Source: Ganoderma boninense
Lineage: Eukaryota; Basidiomycota; Agaricomycetes; Polyporales; Polyporaceae
Assembly (NCBI GenBank): GCA_002900995.3
Contig: CM035308.1
Span: 930,001-994,000 of the forward strand
Length of the DNA stretch: 64,000 nt
Reading direction: 5' to 3'
The notes beneath the pieces were generated by a model that saw only the letters and a program-made list of their open reading frames with translations, searched no databases and had not been told where the DNA came from. Numbering within the stretch: the first letter of the stretch is position 1; each line of letters starts with the position of its first letter. Below, one piece after another: positions 38,801-49,034 of the stretch. The position numbers and the translations under genes are program-made.

Positions 38801-40764
38801 GGAGCAGGAGCACTTGGTTCGGGTATGTGCGGCTCTTCCGGAGTGAAGGCGCCGACTAGAAGCATAATTGACATCAATACTTACTCGTACACCAACCGCA
38901 GAATCCCAAACGCGGAAAGCTAATTACCATCCAGCGACGATTTCCTCGCCGGTACCGTGCCCTCCACCGAACCTACGCTCGCCTTCCGCTCCGGCAGCGA
39001 TGGCTTGGGCGATATAGCTTCCTGCAGGCTGTCGCGGCGCGGCGGGAGAGGGGGGGACCGCGCAGAATCAGAGCTCTCTCTCCGGACGGGAGGGGGCATA
39101 CCACCTGCGAACGGATTGAAGCCACCAGATTTAGCCAGGCGCTCTGCGATACGCTTTCGGCGAGCCGCTTCGTCCTCCTCAGGCTCCTCAGCAGGCTCCT
39201 CAGGAACGGGAACAGGCGCGGGCTCTTCCTCATGATGCAGCTCAGGCTGAGCTTCGTGTACGTCTTCCATCTGAGGCTCGGGTTCCACAACAGAGGTAGC
39301 TTCGGGCTGAGGCTCCTCCACCACAGGTTTAGGTGTGTGCTCTTCAGCGGCAGATTCCTCCGCGGCAACGGCGACAGAGGATTCAGCGTTATGGCCTATC
39401 TCATGCGGCTCGGTTACGGGTTCAGGCTCCGAAGCCACGACAGGTTCTTCAACTTCTGCGGCCTTGGGGGGCTCAAGTGCGTCAGGAACGACAGCCTTAA
39501 CTATATCCTCGATCTGGCCCTCGGTAACCTCAGGCTGACGGTCGCCACGCTCCTCAAGCAGCTCTTTAGCAAGAGTCACATCATTGCTGACGAGTGGAGC
39601 AGGGCTCTCTTGGATTCCTTCACCAAGCACGGGTGGTGCGGGAGATGGCGATTTGGCTGGGCGTTTGCGTGGGGGTGCTGCCCTCTTGGGAGCTTGGGGA
39701 ACAGGCATATGCGGAGAGCGAACGGGGGTCGGGGCAGCGGAAGACTCTGGCGAGAGGAGGGAGGAGGGATCAGAACCGGAATCCTTGCGCTCGGGGATTA
39801 TATCTGTAGATCGAGGTCATAGGCCTACTCCTTGGCGATGGCAATGAATCATACCTGTTGAACTCTCGGTCTTAGTCTCAGCCACAGGAGGAGGCGAGGC
39901 GACCGCGGCAGGTTCCTCCACAGTGGGACCTAATGTAGAGAAAAAATGATCAGTATCTCTAAGCTTCATCGACGAAGACCACCACACACCCTCAGGCACA
40001 GTCTCGCTAGGTGGAGAGACCTCCATTGGCTTCTCTTCCTTAGGCACATCCTCTTCCTTTGGCTTCTCCTCAGACTTCGACAGTCTCTTGGATGGGACAT
40101 CCGGCTTCTTCCCAAAGATCGGAGGACCCATGCCGACCCTCGCGCCCCCCAACCTTGCCATCCTCGCAGCGAGCGCTGCCCTTCTCTGTCTCTCCTCATC
40201 CTCCGGATCCGGCTGCTCACCGTCCTCCTTCGCCTCGCCCCCCTCTCCGGCCTCTTCCTTCTTCTCGGCCTCATCCACCGGCGATCTCGCAGGCTCCGCA
40301 CTCTCGGCGTGATCAACCGTCGCCGGGGGACTCACAGCAGGTTTGGCAGCCTCCTCCTCGTCCTCCCCACCGATCGGCTCCGCCCTCTGCACGACCGGCG
40401 GAGGCTTCCACTTCGGCTTCTCGCCAGCGGGCCTCGGGGGTGGGCCCCCAGCGCTGCCCGCGGGCCCGCCAAACGCCGTGGAGCCCTGGAGGGCGGCCAT
40501 GCGCTCCTTGAGGGAGAGCTTCCCGATGCTCTGTTGAGCGTCTGCGGCGGACATGCCAGCTCCGGGCTTGCGCTCGGCGCCATCGTCGTTATCGGCGCTG
40601 GGAGGCGGGCGCGGGGACGTCGGAGACGCGGGCTTGGGCTGCCAGGCGACGTGACCGGGCTTCGGGCGAGGTGGGGGTGGGGCGGGGGCAGGGGCAGCCC
40701 CCTTGTTCTCGAAGGCAGCAATGCGGTCGCGCAGCGAGCCGACTTTGCGGGGAGGGTCCGACAT
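35803..40764 (-). CDS. BBC1/MTI1-like actin-patch protein (BBC1/AIM3 C-terminal domain)
   Basis: Very large proline-rich protein, roughly 1,500 residues in seven exons. I chose the ATG at 40764 (MSDPPRKVGSLRDRIAAFE). The body has acidic stretches, long polyproline runs and several repeats of a short motif near R-I-A-E-R-(M/L)-A-K (for example RRTIAERMAKLGGIRFG, RKRIAERLAKSGGFNP, RRAALAARMARLGGARVG). Such proline runs suit SH3 and profilin binding. The folded C-terminus starts EELQAQWGRVGVQVHETAAM and continues KSVIGDGTYRGFVATVIGA, then RRASDIMPGDVVVVSEAKFK and SYRLEDLKSGEVKIYRVLEA. This is the cysteine-proteinase-like-fold domain of fungal BBC1/AIM3 proteins. Family members regulate myosin-I and Arp2/3 at endocytic patches. 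No clear SH3 domain is seen at the N-terminus, unlike yeast Bbc1. Confidence 0.83.
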
Positions 40765-41191
40765 GGATGAGTCGCTGGCGAGCTCGAGAGTGGTGGTGAC
40801 AACTGGTGTGTGGGCAGGAGAGTGTGCGTGTGTCCTGGAAACGACGGTGCTGCGGCCCACTCTGAGCTGAGGTCACTGCAGACGGCCGCGTCGACAGTTC
40901 ATTGGCAGGCGAGGCCCCCGAGGCGGGCTTGTGGCGTACCGGCATTCGCCGAGCTCCCCCCATATGGTTATCACAGTGCTGCGTCCCGATGGCATTACGC
41001 TCCTTTGCACAGTCACCTCAGGCTGAACCTGCCCCAGTCTACCAACGACGGTTACAACTCATTTTATCTACCATAACATAGCATTGTAGATAGACAGCGA
41101 TAGAGTGTTGTATTTACTGGCAGAACTATCACGAATGTTTAACCAAACCTGAATTGCGTCATGGCTTGGGATGCGCCCCCATCCTCAATTC
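40765..41191. other. Intergenic region between two minus-strand genes
   Basis: A 427-bp stretch holding the promoter of the BBC1-like gene and lying just beyond the end of the F-box gene. Nothing further is recognisable. Confidence 0.5.
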
Positions 41192-42670
41192 TTAAATTTC
41201 CTCTTCCGCTTCTTCAGTTTTAGATAGCCAGAATGGGCCTGATGCAGCGTAGACGCGCGATTCAGAAGGCGAAGGGTGCGACTGGGACAGTAAGCACTCA
41301 CCGACAGGATCATGTCTATCATGTACGACAGTCGTCCATGAACCTAGCACGCCGAACCTCGACCGCACATTTCCAACCTGGACGCCCTCAGAACTACATG
41401 ATGGCTGTAAGACATATCGATCAAGAATACGGGCGTATACACGCACCTCCATATCGAGTTCCCTTGCTCTCCCGAGGTGAAATGCCAACGGATTTGGTCG
41501 TCCGGCGTGACCTTAACGTATCCAACTATAACAGCGTTCCCATCAATGGTTCCACCAAACTTGATTCGTGGTCGACCAGGATGGTCAGGGTCTTCATCAG
41601 TCCCCATGACGCTTAGTTCTACGTAGATAGAACGGTAAACCTCCACGAAGTCGGGATGATCGAAGATATCGGTGTCTAGAGGAGTTGTATCCGATACCTA
41701 CGCGACCGACCTTACTAGGATTGATATAATCCAAACACTAGTGACTTACGTTAAATCCATTGTAAACTGCCGTCATCGCCCACATATATCAGTAACCTTT
41801 TCCCTTGACACGGGGTACGCAGGACTTACTTAGCAACTCCCGGTGATCACAAAAGCAGAACGAGCATCGCCATCGGCCTGCGACCCCCGCCCAGTCCCTC
41901 TCCTTGTCCAGGTTGACTCTATCGGGCAGTACGCTCTGTGTCCACGGCATGCTCAATGGGAAGAGGTTGTACTCCGCCGATTGCGTCTCTTCCGTCGTGG
42001 GCACGATATGCATCGACATAATATGGTGGATCGTCTGAATGTGGTGCCAATTGACTCGTCCGCTACCGTCCATAAGGAACGGCCCGAAATCGTTGTCGTA
42101 CTTGTAGTTACGCATCGCGTAAACGAACGCGCGGGACTCTGTTCGTTTCGATGGCTGAAAGTCGGCCGGAGTTAGCCCGAAGTAGGTGTGCAGTTGTGCT
42201 CGAAGCTGGCGTTCTTCTAGGGACGGCTCCCACCCGTCGTGTTCCAGGAGGGAACTGGCGCGGAGCATTGCAGTTACCCATACGTGGTTCATGGAGATCT
42301 CGATGTCGTCGGGACGGGTGTTAGGAATCACTGTGCGAACCATGTCGATGAGTGTCTGGAGGATAGTGCAGCGCTCGTCGGGCTGACAAGCCGAAAGGTC
42401 GGTGAGGACGGTGCGTGCGCGAATTATGCGTTGTAATTGGCCCTTCCAGGGGATGGGTTCAAACGGGCGGCCAAGAGAAGTGTAGCACTTGCGAGGATCG
42501 TCGAAGGGCTGCTGAAGATAGAGTTCGCGCCACAAGTGCTCGTCGTCTGCGCAGTATATGAGGTTATAGTATGTAGAATGGGTTTGGGAGAGCCTTGCGA
42601 CATCTATAGGGTCGAGAAAAAGGATGATTTGCTCGAGGACCTCGACTGGGAGTTTGTCGATGTCTGCCAT
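41192..42670 (-). CDS. F-box protein
   Basis: The start ATG at 42670 leads directly into an F-box: MADIDKLPVEVLEQIILFLD, then PIDVARLSQTHSTYYNLIY and LWRELYLQQPFDDP. Such proteins link a substrate to the SKP1-cullin-1 ubiquitin ligase. The C-terminal part comes from three further exons: TDIFDHPDFVEVYRSIYVEL, GYVKVTPDDQIRWHFTSGEQ, VRSRFGVLGSWTTVVHDRHD, and a last exon ending PVGPFWLSKTEEAEEEI at 41192. Total length is about 410 residues. The C-terminal region should form the substrate-binding part; I do not recognise a standard repeat there, so the target is unknown. One arm of an inverted repeat begins 12 bases upstream of the ATG, inside the probable 5' leader. Confidence 0.85.
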
Positions 42671-42682
42671 AGATCAGAAAGT

Positions 42683-42759
42683 TACAGTGCCTTGCATAAT
42701 TGCGTGAACGCGCCGAAAAATTCCCGCAGGCGCTTATATGTTCGCCTACCAAATCAGGA
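42683..42759 (-). repeat. Inverted repeat, arm A (F-box gene leader)
   Basis: About 77 bp, matching the reverse complement of 42966-43042 with only about five differences. It starts 12 bases upstream of the F-box start codon. The loop between the arms is about 206 bp. Confidence 0.8.
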
Positions 42760-42965
42760 CGCCTGGGAAGCTTCAGAAGCGAGTTGGTGACCTTCATGTG
42801 ATGGCATGGGTGCCTCCCGAAGCAGCTGAGGCCCAAATCGAGGAGACCCGTTGAGAGCCACTGAGCCCTCCAGGAAGTAGACAAGGGTGGGGGACAGTTT
42901 GTTAAAACCTGTAGAGGTGCACAGGCGGCGGGGCACGCGTTGGCGTTGCATGTGACCGTGATCCA

Positions 42966-43042
42966 TCCGTATTTGGTAGGCGAAGTATAAGCGCCAGCGG
43001 GGGATTTTTCGGCGCGTTCACGCAATTATGCAAGGCACTGTA
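42966..43042 (+). repeat. Inverted repeat, arm B (TAF6 side)
   Basis: Partner of arm A. Read on the plus strand it has the sequence that the F-box leader has on the minus strand, so each arm points away from the centre of the shared intergenic region. TAF6 starts 477 bp further on. Confidence 0.8.
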
Positions 43043-43519
43043 GGACGATCTGGAAGAAATCCAGTTTTCTGCCGGGTCTCTGGCGCTGAAGGTGGAGCGT
43101 TCAACAACACGGCTAGTAAAGGAGTTCATTGTGAACTCACCACTCGGAAACCTCCCTCGTCTAGCTTCCGAATAGTGGATGCTTCGAGCCTGCCAATGCC
43201 TAGGATGCGATGAGGGTCAGAGGATGAGGTGTGGGAGGATTCGCAGTCGGCAATCGGGCCCGGGGCCATGACGAACTCAAGTACATCCGAGTCTGAGTCG
43301 GCTCTCCGGGACGGGCTGCTTCCAGCCGCCCATTTCTTCAGGCGCCCATGAATTGGGCGTCTACACCAGGACGCGCTACCTCACGCCTGTGGCTGTTGCC
43401 GTTGACCATCTTCCCCTTGCCCCCTCCCACTCATTTCTCTCTTGCCTGCGACCGGATACTGTTGGCTTTTTGTGCAACATACATCTTGGGAGCACTCCTG
43501 ATTGCCTTGTTCTCGAATT

Positions 43520-45200
43520 ATGAGCAAACAAGCTCCCAAAACCCGTCCTGTACCCGCCAAAGTGATTGGGGTTTACAAGACAGACTCTGTCCGGGTATGT
43601 CATTCAACTTTAGACGCATACATCTCGTTAACAGGTAGTGTTTGCTTATAGGATGTAGCGGAGTCGCTGAACATCCCAAATTTGCCCGATGCAGTCGCTT
43701 CTGCCATCGCAAGTGATGTTGAGCATAGGATACACCAGGTGACTGAGGTGCGTATGCGACCCCGTTTCTCGTGTGACCAGTACTGAGGTCCATCCAATTC
43801 AGGAAGCAGCAAGGTTCATGCGACACGCAAAACGTACTATTATCACTACCTCCGACATCGACCAAGCCCTCCGCGTCCTAAACATTGAGCCGCTGTATGG
43901 CCACTTCCCTCACAACCCTCCAACATTCCGGCGCGCACTCCCCTTTCCTCAAGCTCAATCCGCAGGCTCTGTCTACTTTGTTGAGGACGAGGAGATCGAG
44001 TTTGACCGTGTCCTGCGCGAAGAGAAGGTGACCCTGCCAAAAGGCGTCAGTTGGACCGCGCACTGGCTCGCCGTGGAAGGTGTGCAGCCCCTCATACCCG
44101 AAAACCCACCCGCGGCCCCAAGAGAAGTCGACCTCGACGGTGTGGCCGCGAAGAACGGTGCTCCGAACGGTGTCTCTGGATCAATATTTCCCCTTACACC
44201 CCCGTCATCCGATCGTCCTTCGCCAGTTCAACCAGGGAAGCAGACACAACAACAAAACATCCTCGTCAAACAGACACTGTCGCGTGAGCTTCAACTCTAC
44301 TATACAAAACTCACCTCCTCCCTCCTTCCGCCCACATCCGAACCCGCAAAACGTACCGCCGCGCTTGCCAGGCTACGACAGGACGCAGGGTTGTCACCAC
44401 TACTGTCGTATCTCGTCCATTGGGTCGGGGAAGGCGTTGTCAGCACGCTCAGGGGTGGTTCGCAAACGGAGACGGACGGGAAGCTGCTGGAGGTCTACCT
44501 GGACGTCATCGCGGCACTGTTGGACAATCCGACACTTGGTGTTGAACCATACGTGAGTGATTTTGTCCCCGTATTGCGTTACACATATTCAAGTGCGGTC
44601 CCATCCTGCAGCTCCATCAATTACTACCATCTGTATTCTCTATCCTTCTCTACTCCTCTCTCCCACCATCAAACGCGACGCATCTCCGCACAACGGCCGC
44701 GCAGATCCTGGCGCACCTTCTCACCCACTACTCCATGACATACCCCGGGCTCTCCAACAAAATCGTCAAAACGCTGATCGTCGGGCTGATCGACAACAAG
44801 AAGACGCGAGCCACGCACGAAGGTGCCATCCGCGGGCTCATGGCAATCGGGAAGGAGGCCGTCCGGCAAGGGCTCGTCAACCGCAGTGGCGCTAGGGTGG
44901 TGGGGGAGAAATGCATGCCTGGAGAGTCCAGTCAGCTTGTTGACCTCGTCATGGTACGCCTAGCAGCTCATATGTCCGCATACACCCGCTCACTACGGTC
45001 ATTGTCATGCACTATAGGAGGGCTTCAGAACGATTCACCCCCCATCCGTCCGCCCGGTCCCTCTTGACCCTAACTCCGGGGCAGACAGCGAGATGCTCGA
45101 AAAGCTCCACGCTTCGCTGGGCGATTTCTTCGCGGAACGCATCGCGTCCGACTCGGAGTGGGCGAGGGCCATCCTTTCGGACGAGGCTTCCCTTGTATAG
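43520..45200 (+). CDS. TAF6: TFIID/SAGA subunit TAF6
   Basis: General transcription factor subunit acting in the nucleus within TFIID and SAGA. The first exon (43520-43594) codes 25 residues; the next give DVAESLNIPNLPDAVASAIA and EAARFMRHAKRTIITTSDID. This is the histone-fold domain that pairs with TAF9. QALRVLNIEPLYGH follows, which is highly conserved in TAF6. After a linker, the C-terminal HEAT-repeat domain reads QTLSRELQLYYTKLTSSLL, then LSPLLSYLVHWVGEGV. It continues LLDNPTLGVEPYLHQLLPSV and CMPGESSQLVDLVM before a short acidic tail ending SDEASLV. Five or more exons join in frame, and length (about 480 residues) is normal for fungal TAF6. The gene is divergent from the F-box gene. Confidence 0.93.
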
Positions 45201-46282
45201 CTGTATATGCTATGATGCTGCACTGCTTTCGCATACCTACTTTGTTGTGTATTCCTACGCCTTGCTTTCGGATAATGTGTACTTGCTTTGTTGTTTGTAA
45301 CCTTCTGGCGGAGACTGCGGCAGCAGCGCTTGGAATATTCGGCAGGTATGTCATTCTCATCGTGTTCGGAACACGGCGCGTTAACATTGAATTACTTGGA
45401 TTCAACAGGGTGAAGTTAAAAAATTGAATATGACATCCTTACCCTCGGGATGTCCGTGTAGGGTCCACGGCATGATTCAAGCTCGGGACGGAGAAATGGA
45501 CGGTCGCCGACCAGTTCTCCGCCTACAGGGAGGCAGAGGCCGCCTGCATGAGAAGGTGAATATGCCTTTGCACCTTGTCGGCATATCACCAATATCATTT
45601 GAACCTTGCTAGACCTGGTCACTTTGAGAGCCTCGGGACTCGGAGCCAAGGAGGGAATACTGCAACTTCTCCTGACGCCCGCTGACAGCGACAGGTCCGG
45701 CGCCGGTGAGAGCTGGTCGAATGGCAATTTTCGCGGATTGGTTTTCCAAACTCTTGATTTGCGCCCATGAGATAGAAATTCAAAACAGGCCAAACATTCC
45801 CAGGGAGGCCGCAGTTGAACTTCAACGCCGCGCCAGCGTAACCATTGCAGGGTTCCAGAGAGAAGGTTGTGACGCCCACACAACGAGGTGAACCTCCCCT
45901 CTTGTCATCGTTTGCAGGGAGACGGTAGCTCTCAACTCCGCACTCGCAATGTGACCCAGTTCCTCAGCTGGGGCGCTGAAGTTATCTCCACAGGTCGGAC
46001 GCACTTGTCAATCCTATTGGTTTGTTGAGAACTTCTCCCACCATGTGACACCGCTGGTGCTTCTTATGCATGCTTCTTCGGTGAGTCTCGGTTATACTGC
46101 GAAGTAGTACCATTGCTGAAGGTGCAACTCATACGTTACTTCGAGTTCAGGGGAGGTGCATCTCCGCTTCTCCTCGGAACATCTCACACCTTGGGGCCTG
46201 TGGCGCGTTCAGGATGGGAGTGGTGGCGAGATATAAACGCCCCTCCCCCCTGCTTCAAGAATTGACCCTCGGACGTCCCACT
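45201..46282. other. Intergenic region, 1.1 kb
   Basis: Between TAF6 and the sulfite oxidase gene, both on the plus strand. It ends with the sulfite oxidase promoter. Open frames of up to 155 codons on the minus strand (45416-45883) have no domain. Confidence 0.5.
46232..46237 (+). promoter_or_regulatory. Probable TATA box of sulfite oxidase gene
   Basis: TATAAA lies 46 bases upstream of the chosen start codon. It also argues against using the earlier in-frame ATG at 46214, which lies before it. Confidence 0.45.
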
Positions 46283-48690
46283 ATGCCCGCCGTAACTCTT
46301 ACCCTTCCTGCGAATCCAGACCTCGCGGAGATCATCGCCCGGCGCGATGCCGAGCTCGACGAGCTCAAGGCGGCCCTCGCCAAGTCCTGTGCTGCGCTCG
46401 AAGATGCTCAGAAGACGGTGTCTGACCTCCAAACCTACACCGCCACTTTCGAACGCGTAGTCGAGAGATCGTTCAATGGCGTTCCTCTCAGCGAGCTTTT
46501 CCCTCAGGAAAAAGTAGGATGGCGTGGGTGAGTAACCAAACTCCGAGGCCCCGTGCTGAGGGTCATTCAAAGGCATTCAGATTTGTCGAGTGGGAGGCCA
46601 ATCCCGAGCGAAAGCAGGTCGCAACGGCGATCCTCGACACGAAGAAGTTCACGCCCATTCCAGGTGTGTGCTTCCGCTATTTACAGACATTATGAATTAC
46701 CTATGCTCTCCGCCCATCGCTTCCAGAGTTCCAGTTCGTCCCCCTTCCCAAGACGAACCCTGTCCTCATCGGACATCGTTGGAAGGAGTACCACGAGGCG
46801 CTCGGCCTCAAGAGCATTGTCGACTTCAGCTGGGAGACGGTCCTGAAGGAAAAGCCTGGCATGATCCATCTTCTCGACTTCCCGTACAACGGCGAGACGC
46901 CCCGTTCGGAGCTCATAAGAAGCAAAATCACTGACAACGAATGGCATTTGTGCGTATCAATCGTGTAAGTATTACCCTGGATGCTTCCAGACTCACCTCT
47001 GCGCAGTGTGCGGAACCACGGCGGGGTCCCAGACCTGGACGAAGATGCATTCGAGCTGGAGATTGGAGGGCTCGTGAGCACGCCCACGAAGATATCCATG
47101 AAGGACCTCAAGGACCCTACCAAGTTTCCGTCAGCTAAACTTCCGTCACACTCGCCAACCTTCAGCCCAGCTGACCCCCTTGCGATGCGGTAGGCAGGCC
47201 GAGATCACCGTGACTCTACAGTGCAGCGGGACACGCCGCATAGAGCAGATTCAACTTTACCCAGGAGATGGCGACGAGCTGATCAACGCCGTAAGCTGCC
47301 CCGTCTTGTACACTGCAGTCCCACACCTTATCCGCTGTGTCAGCCGTGGGGCGAAGGCGCGATGTGAGTCGGAGTCGTGGGCCCGGGCTCCATGCCTGAC
47401 ATCCGAGTAGTGGCACCGCAGTGTACCGTGGCGTCCCGCTCAAGAAGGTTCTGAAGACTGCCTGCGGTGGCATCCTCCCAGAAGCGAAGCATCTCGAGTT
47501 CGTCGGCGCAGACACCTACTTCAAGCGAGTAACGCTAGATTTATCGAGAACCGTGACACTGACTTATTTTCGTAGGAAAAAGAACGTGCACAACTACGCC
47601 GTTTCTGTGCCGTGGCGCAAAGTCCGACAGAATGAAGAAGTCCTTCTTGCGTGGGAGATGAATGGCAAGCCGCTCCCAAAAATCCATGGATATCCATTGC
47701 GGGTAGTCGTTTCCGGATACATCGGCGCACGGAGCGCGAAATGGGTGTACAAGATCAATGCGCTTGCCGAACCGAGCATGGGTCCCGTGCAGGCGGCAGA
47801 GTATCTTTACTACAACCAGCAGGTAGTGTTGAGTACTTTAGTCGCTACAAGTCACTCACAGCATGACCGGGGAACCAGATCGGTAAACACAATGTCAAGA
47901 TGTCGAATGGTTTCTCGATCCAAAACATGCCGGTCTCGTGCGCCTCTGAGGACTCTGTATCATGAAATGGTCCTCACTAATTTGGGGATGTAGGAGCGCC
48001 ATAATCTCGCCCCTTGACAAACAAGTGATCATACACGATGGTGAGATCGAAGTGAAGGGATGGTCGTATAGCGGTGGCGGCAACTGGGTCGAGCGCGTCG
48101 AAGTGTCTCCAGACGGGTACTACGGTCGTTCCTATCGGACTTACACCTGCGAATTTCTTGAGCTTACCATTTTCCTTCGACAGCGGCCATGTGTGGTACG
48201 CCGTTGACCCGGAGAACATGACGGAAAAGGTGATGTCGACTTACGTGCTTCTCCCCCTTTGCTGATGCTTCGATACAACCCGCCGAGCAGCACTACCACG
48301 CTTGGAGGCTCTGGACGATCAAAGTCCCGGTGGATGCCCAAGGGTGGCTCGAGTTCTGCGTCCGCACTTGGGACTCCTCTAACAACACCGAGCCGACCTT
48401 CGTAAGGTCTGCTTGGAAGTAAGCGTCATAGACCCATCTCCGACGCGAATATCTCATCTCACAATGCTCGTCCGCCTTACAGCTGGGACTTGCATGTCAC
48501 ATCATCTTGTCATCGTGTCAAGCTCTACAGCGTCAACAAGTTCAAACCCGAGACGGCGAAGCGTCTTGCCGAGATCGAGGAAAAGGGAGAGACGTTCGAG
48601 CCGCTCACACGTCCACTCGAATGGGAGCTCGAAGGGAAGGAAGAGTACCTAGAGAGGATGAGAAAGTATCCTAGGGAGCCCTTGAACTAA
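46283..48690 (+). CDS. Sulfite oxidase (molybdenum cofactor enzyme)
   Basis: Oxidises sulfite to sulfate using a molybdopterin cofactor. An N-terminal coiled extension (MPAVTLTLPANPDLAEII...) ends RSFNGVPLSELFPQE; I recall a similar extension in other basidiomycete sulfite oxidases. The oxidoreductase domain follows: VRNHGGVPDLDEDAFELEIG, then LQCSGTRR. The cysteine there is the one expected to bind molybdenum. PGDGDELINAPWGEGAIGTA, EFVGADTYFKR and GYIGARSAKWVYKINA continue the domain. The C-terminal dimerisation domain includes GWSYSGGGNWVERVEVSPDG, AWRLWTIKVPVDAQGWLE and NWDLHVTSSCHR. No heme-binding cytochrome b5 motif is seen, so it is not animal-type or nitrate-reductase-like. About a dozen short exons join in frame. 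Targeting is unclear. Confidence 0.92.
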
Positions 48691-49034
48691 ATCACCGACT
48701 CCAACATCAGCGCGCAATGTAACGGTCATCATCATTCATATCCATCGTGTGCGCGTCGTACATTTTCTTTGCAACACACCCTCTGTCAGATAACGAGCTA
48801 TAAGTGTAGTAGTGAAAGAAAATGCTCGCGTGTTCGCTGTATATACCGTCCTCCTCTCCCCCTCTTCAAAGCCATGTTAAACGTCTGCCATGCGTGAGAT
48901 TAAAACTGGTCGAGAATGCGGTAATGTGTGCAAGACTGGAGACGATCGAGAGCAAAAGCGACGGGATCATAGTGTCATCAATGAGAGCAAATCAACGTTC
49001 CAAAGGAGAACAGAAAAAACATCGTTCCCAACGT
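48691..49034. other. Intergenic region between convergent gene ends
   Basis: A 344-bp gap between the sulfite oxidase and importin stop codons. It should hold both 3' ends; nothing else is seen. Confidence 0.5.

Larger units (their letters stand above)
42671..43519. other. Divergent F-box/TAF6 promoter region
   Basis: An 849-bp non-coding region between two divergent start codons, containing the inverted repeat described separately. No coding exon is supported. Confidence 0.55.
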
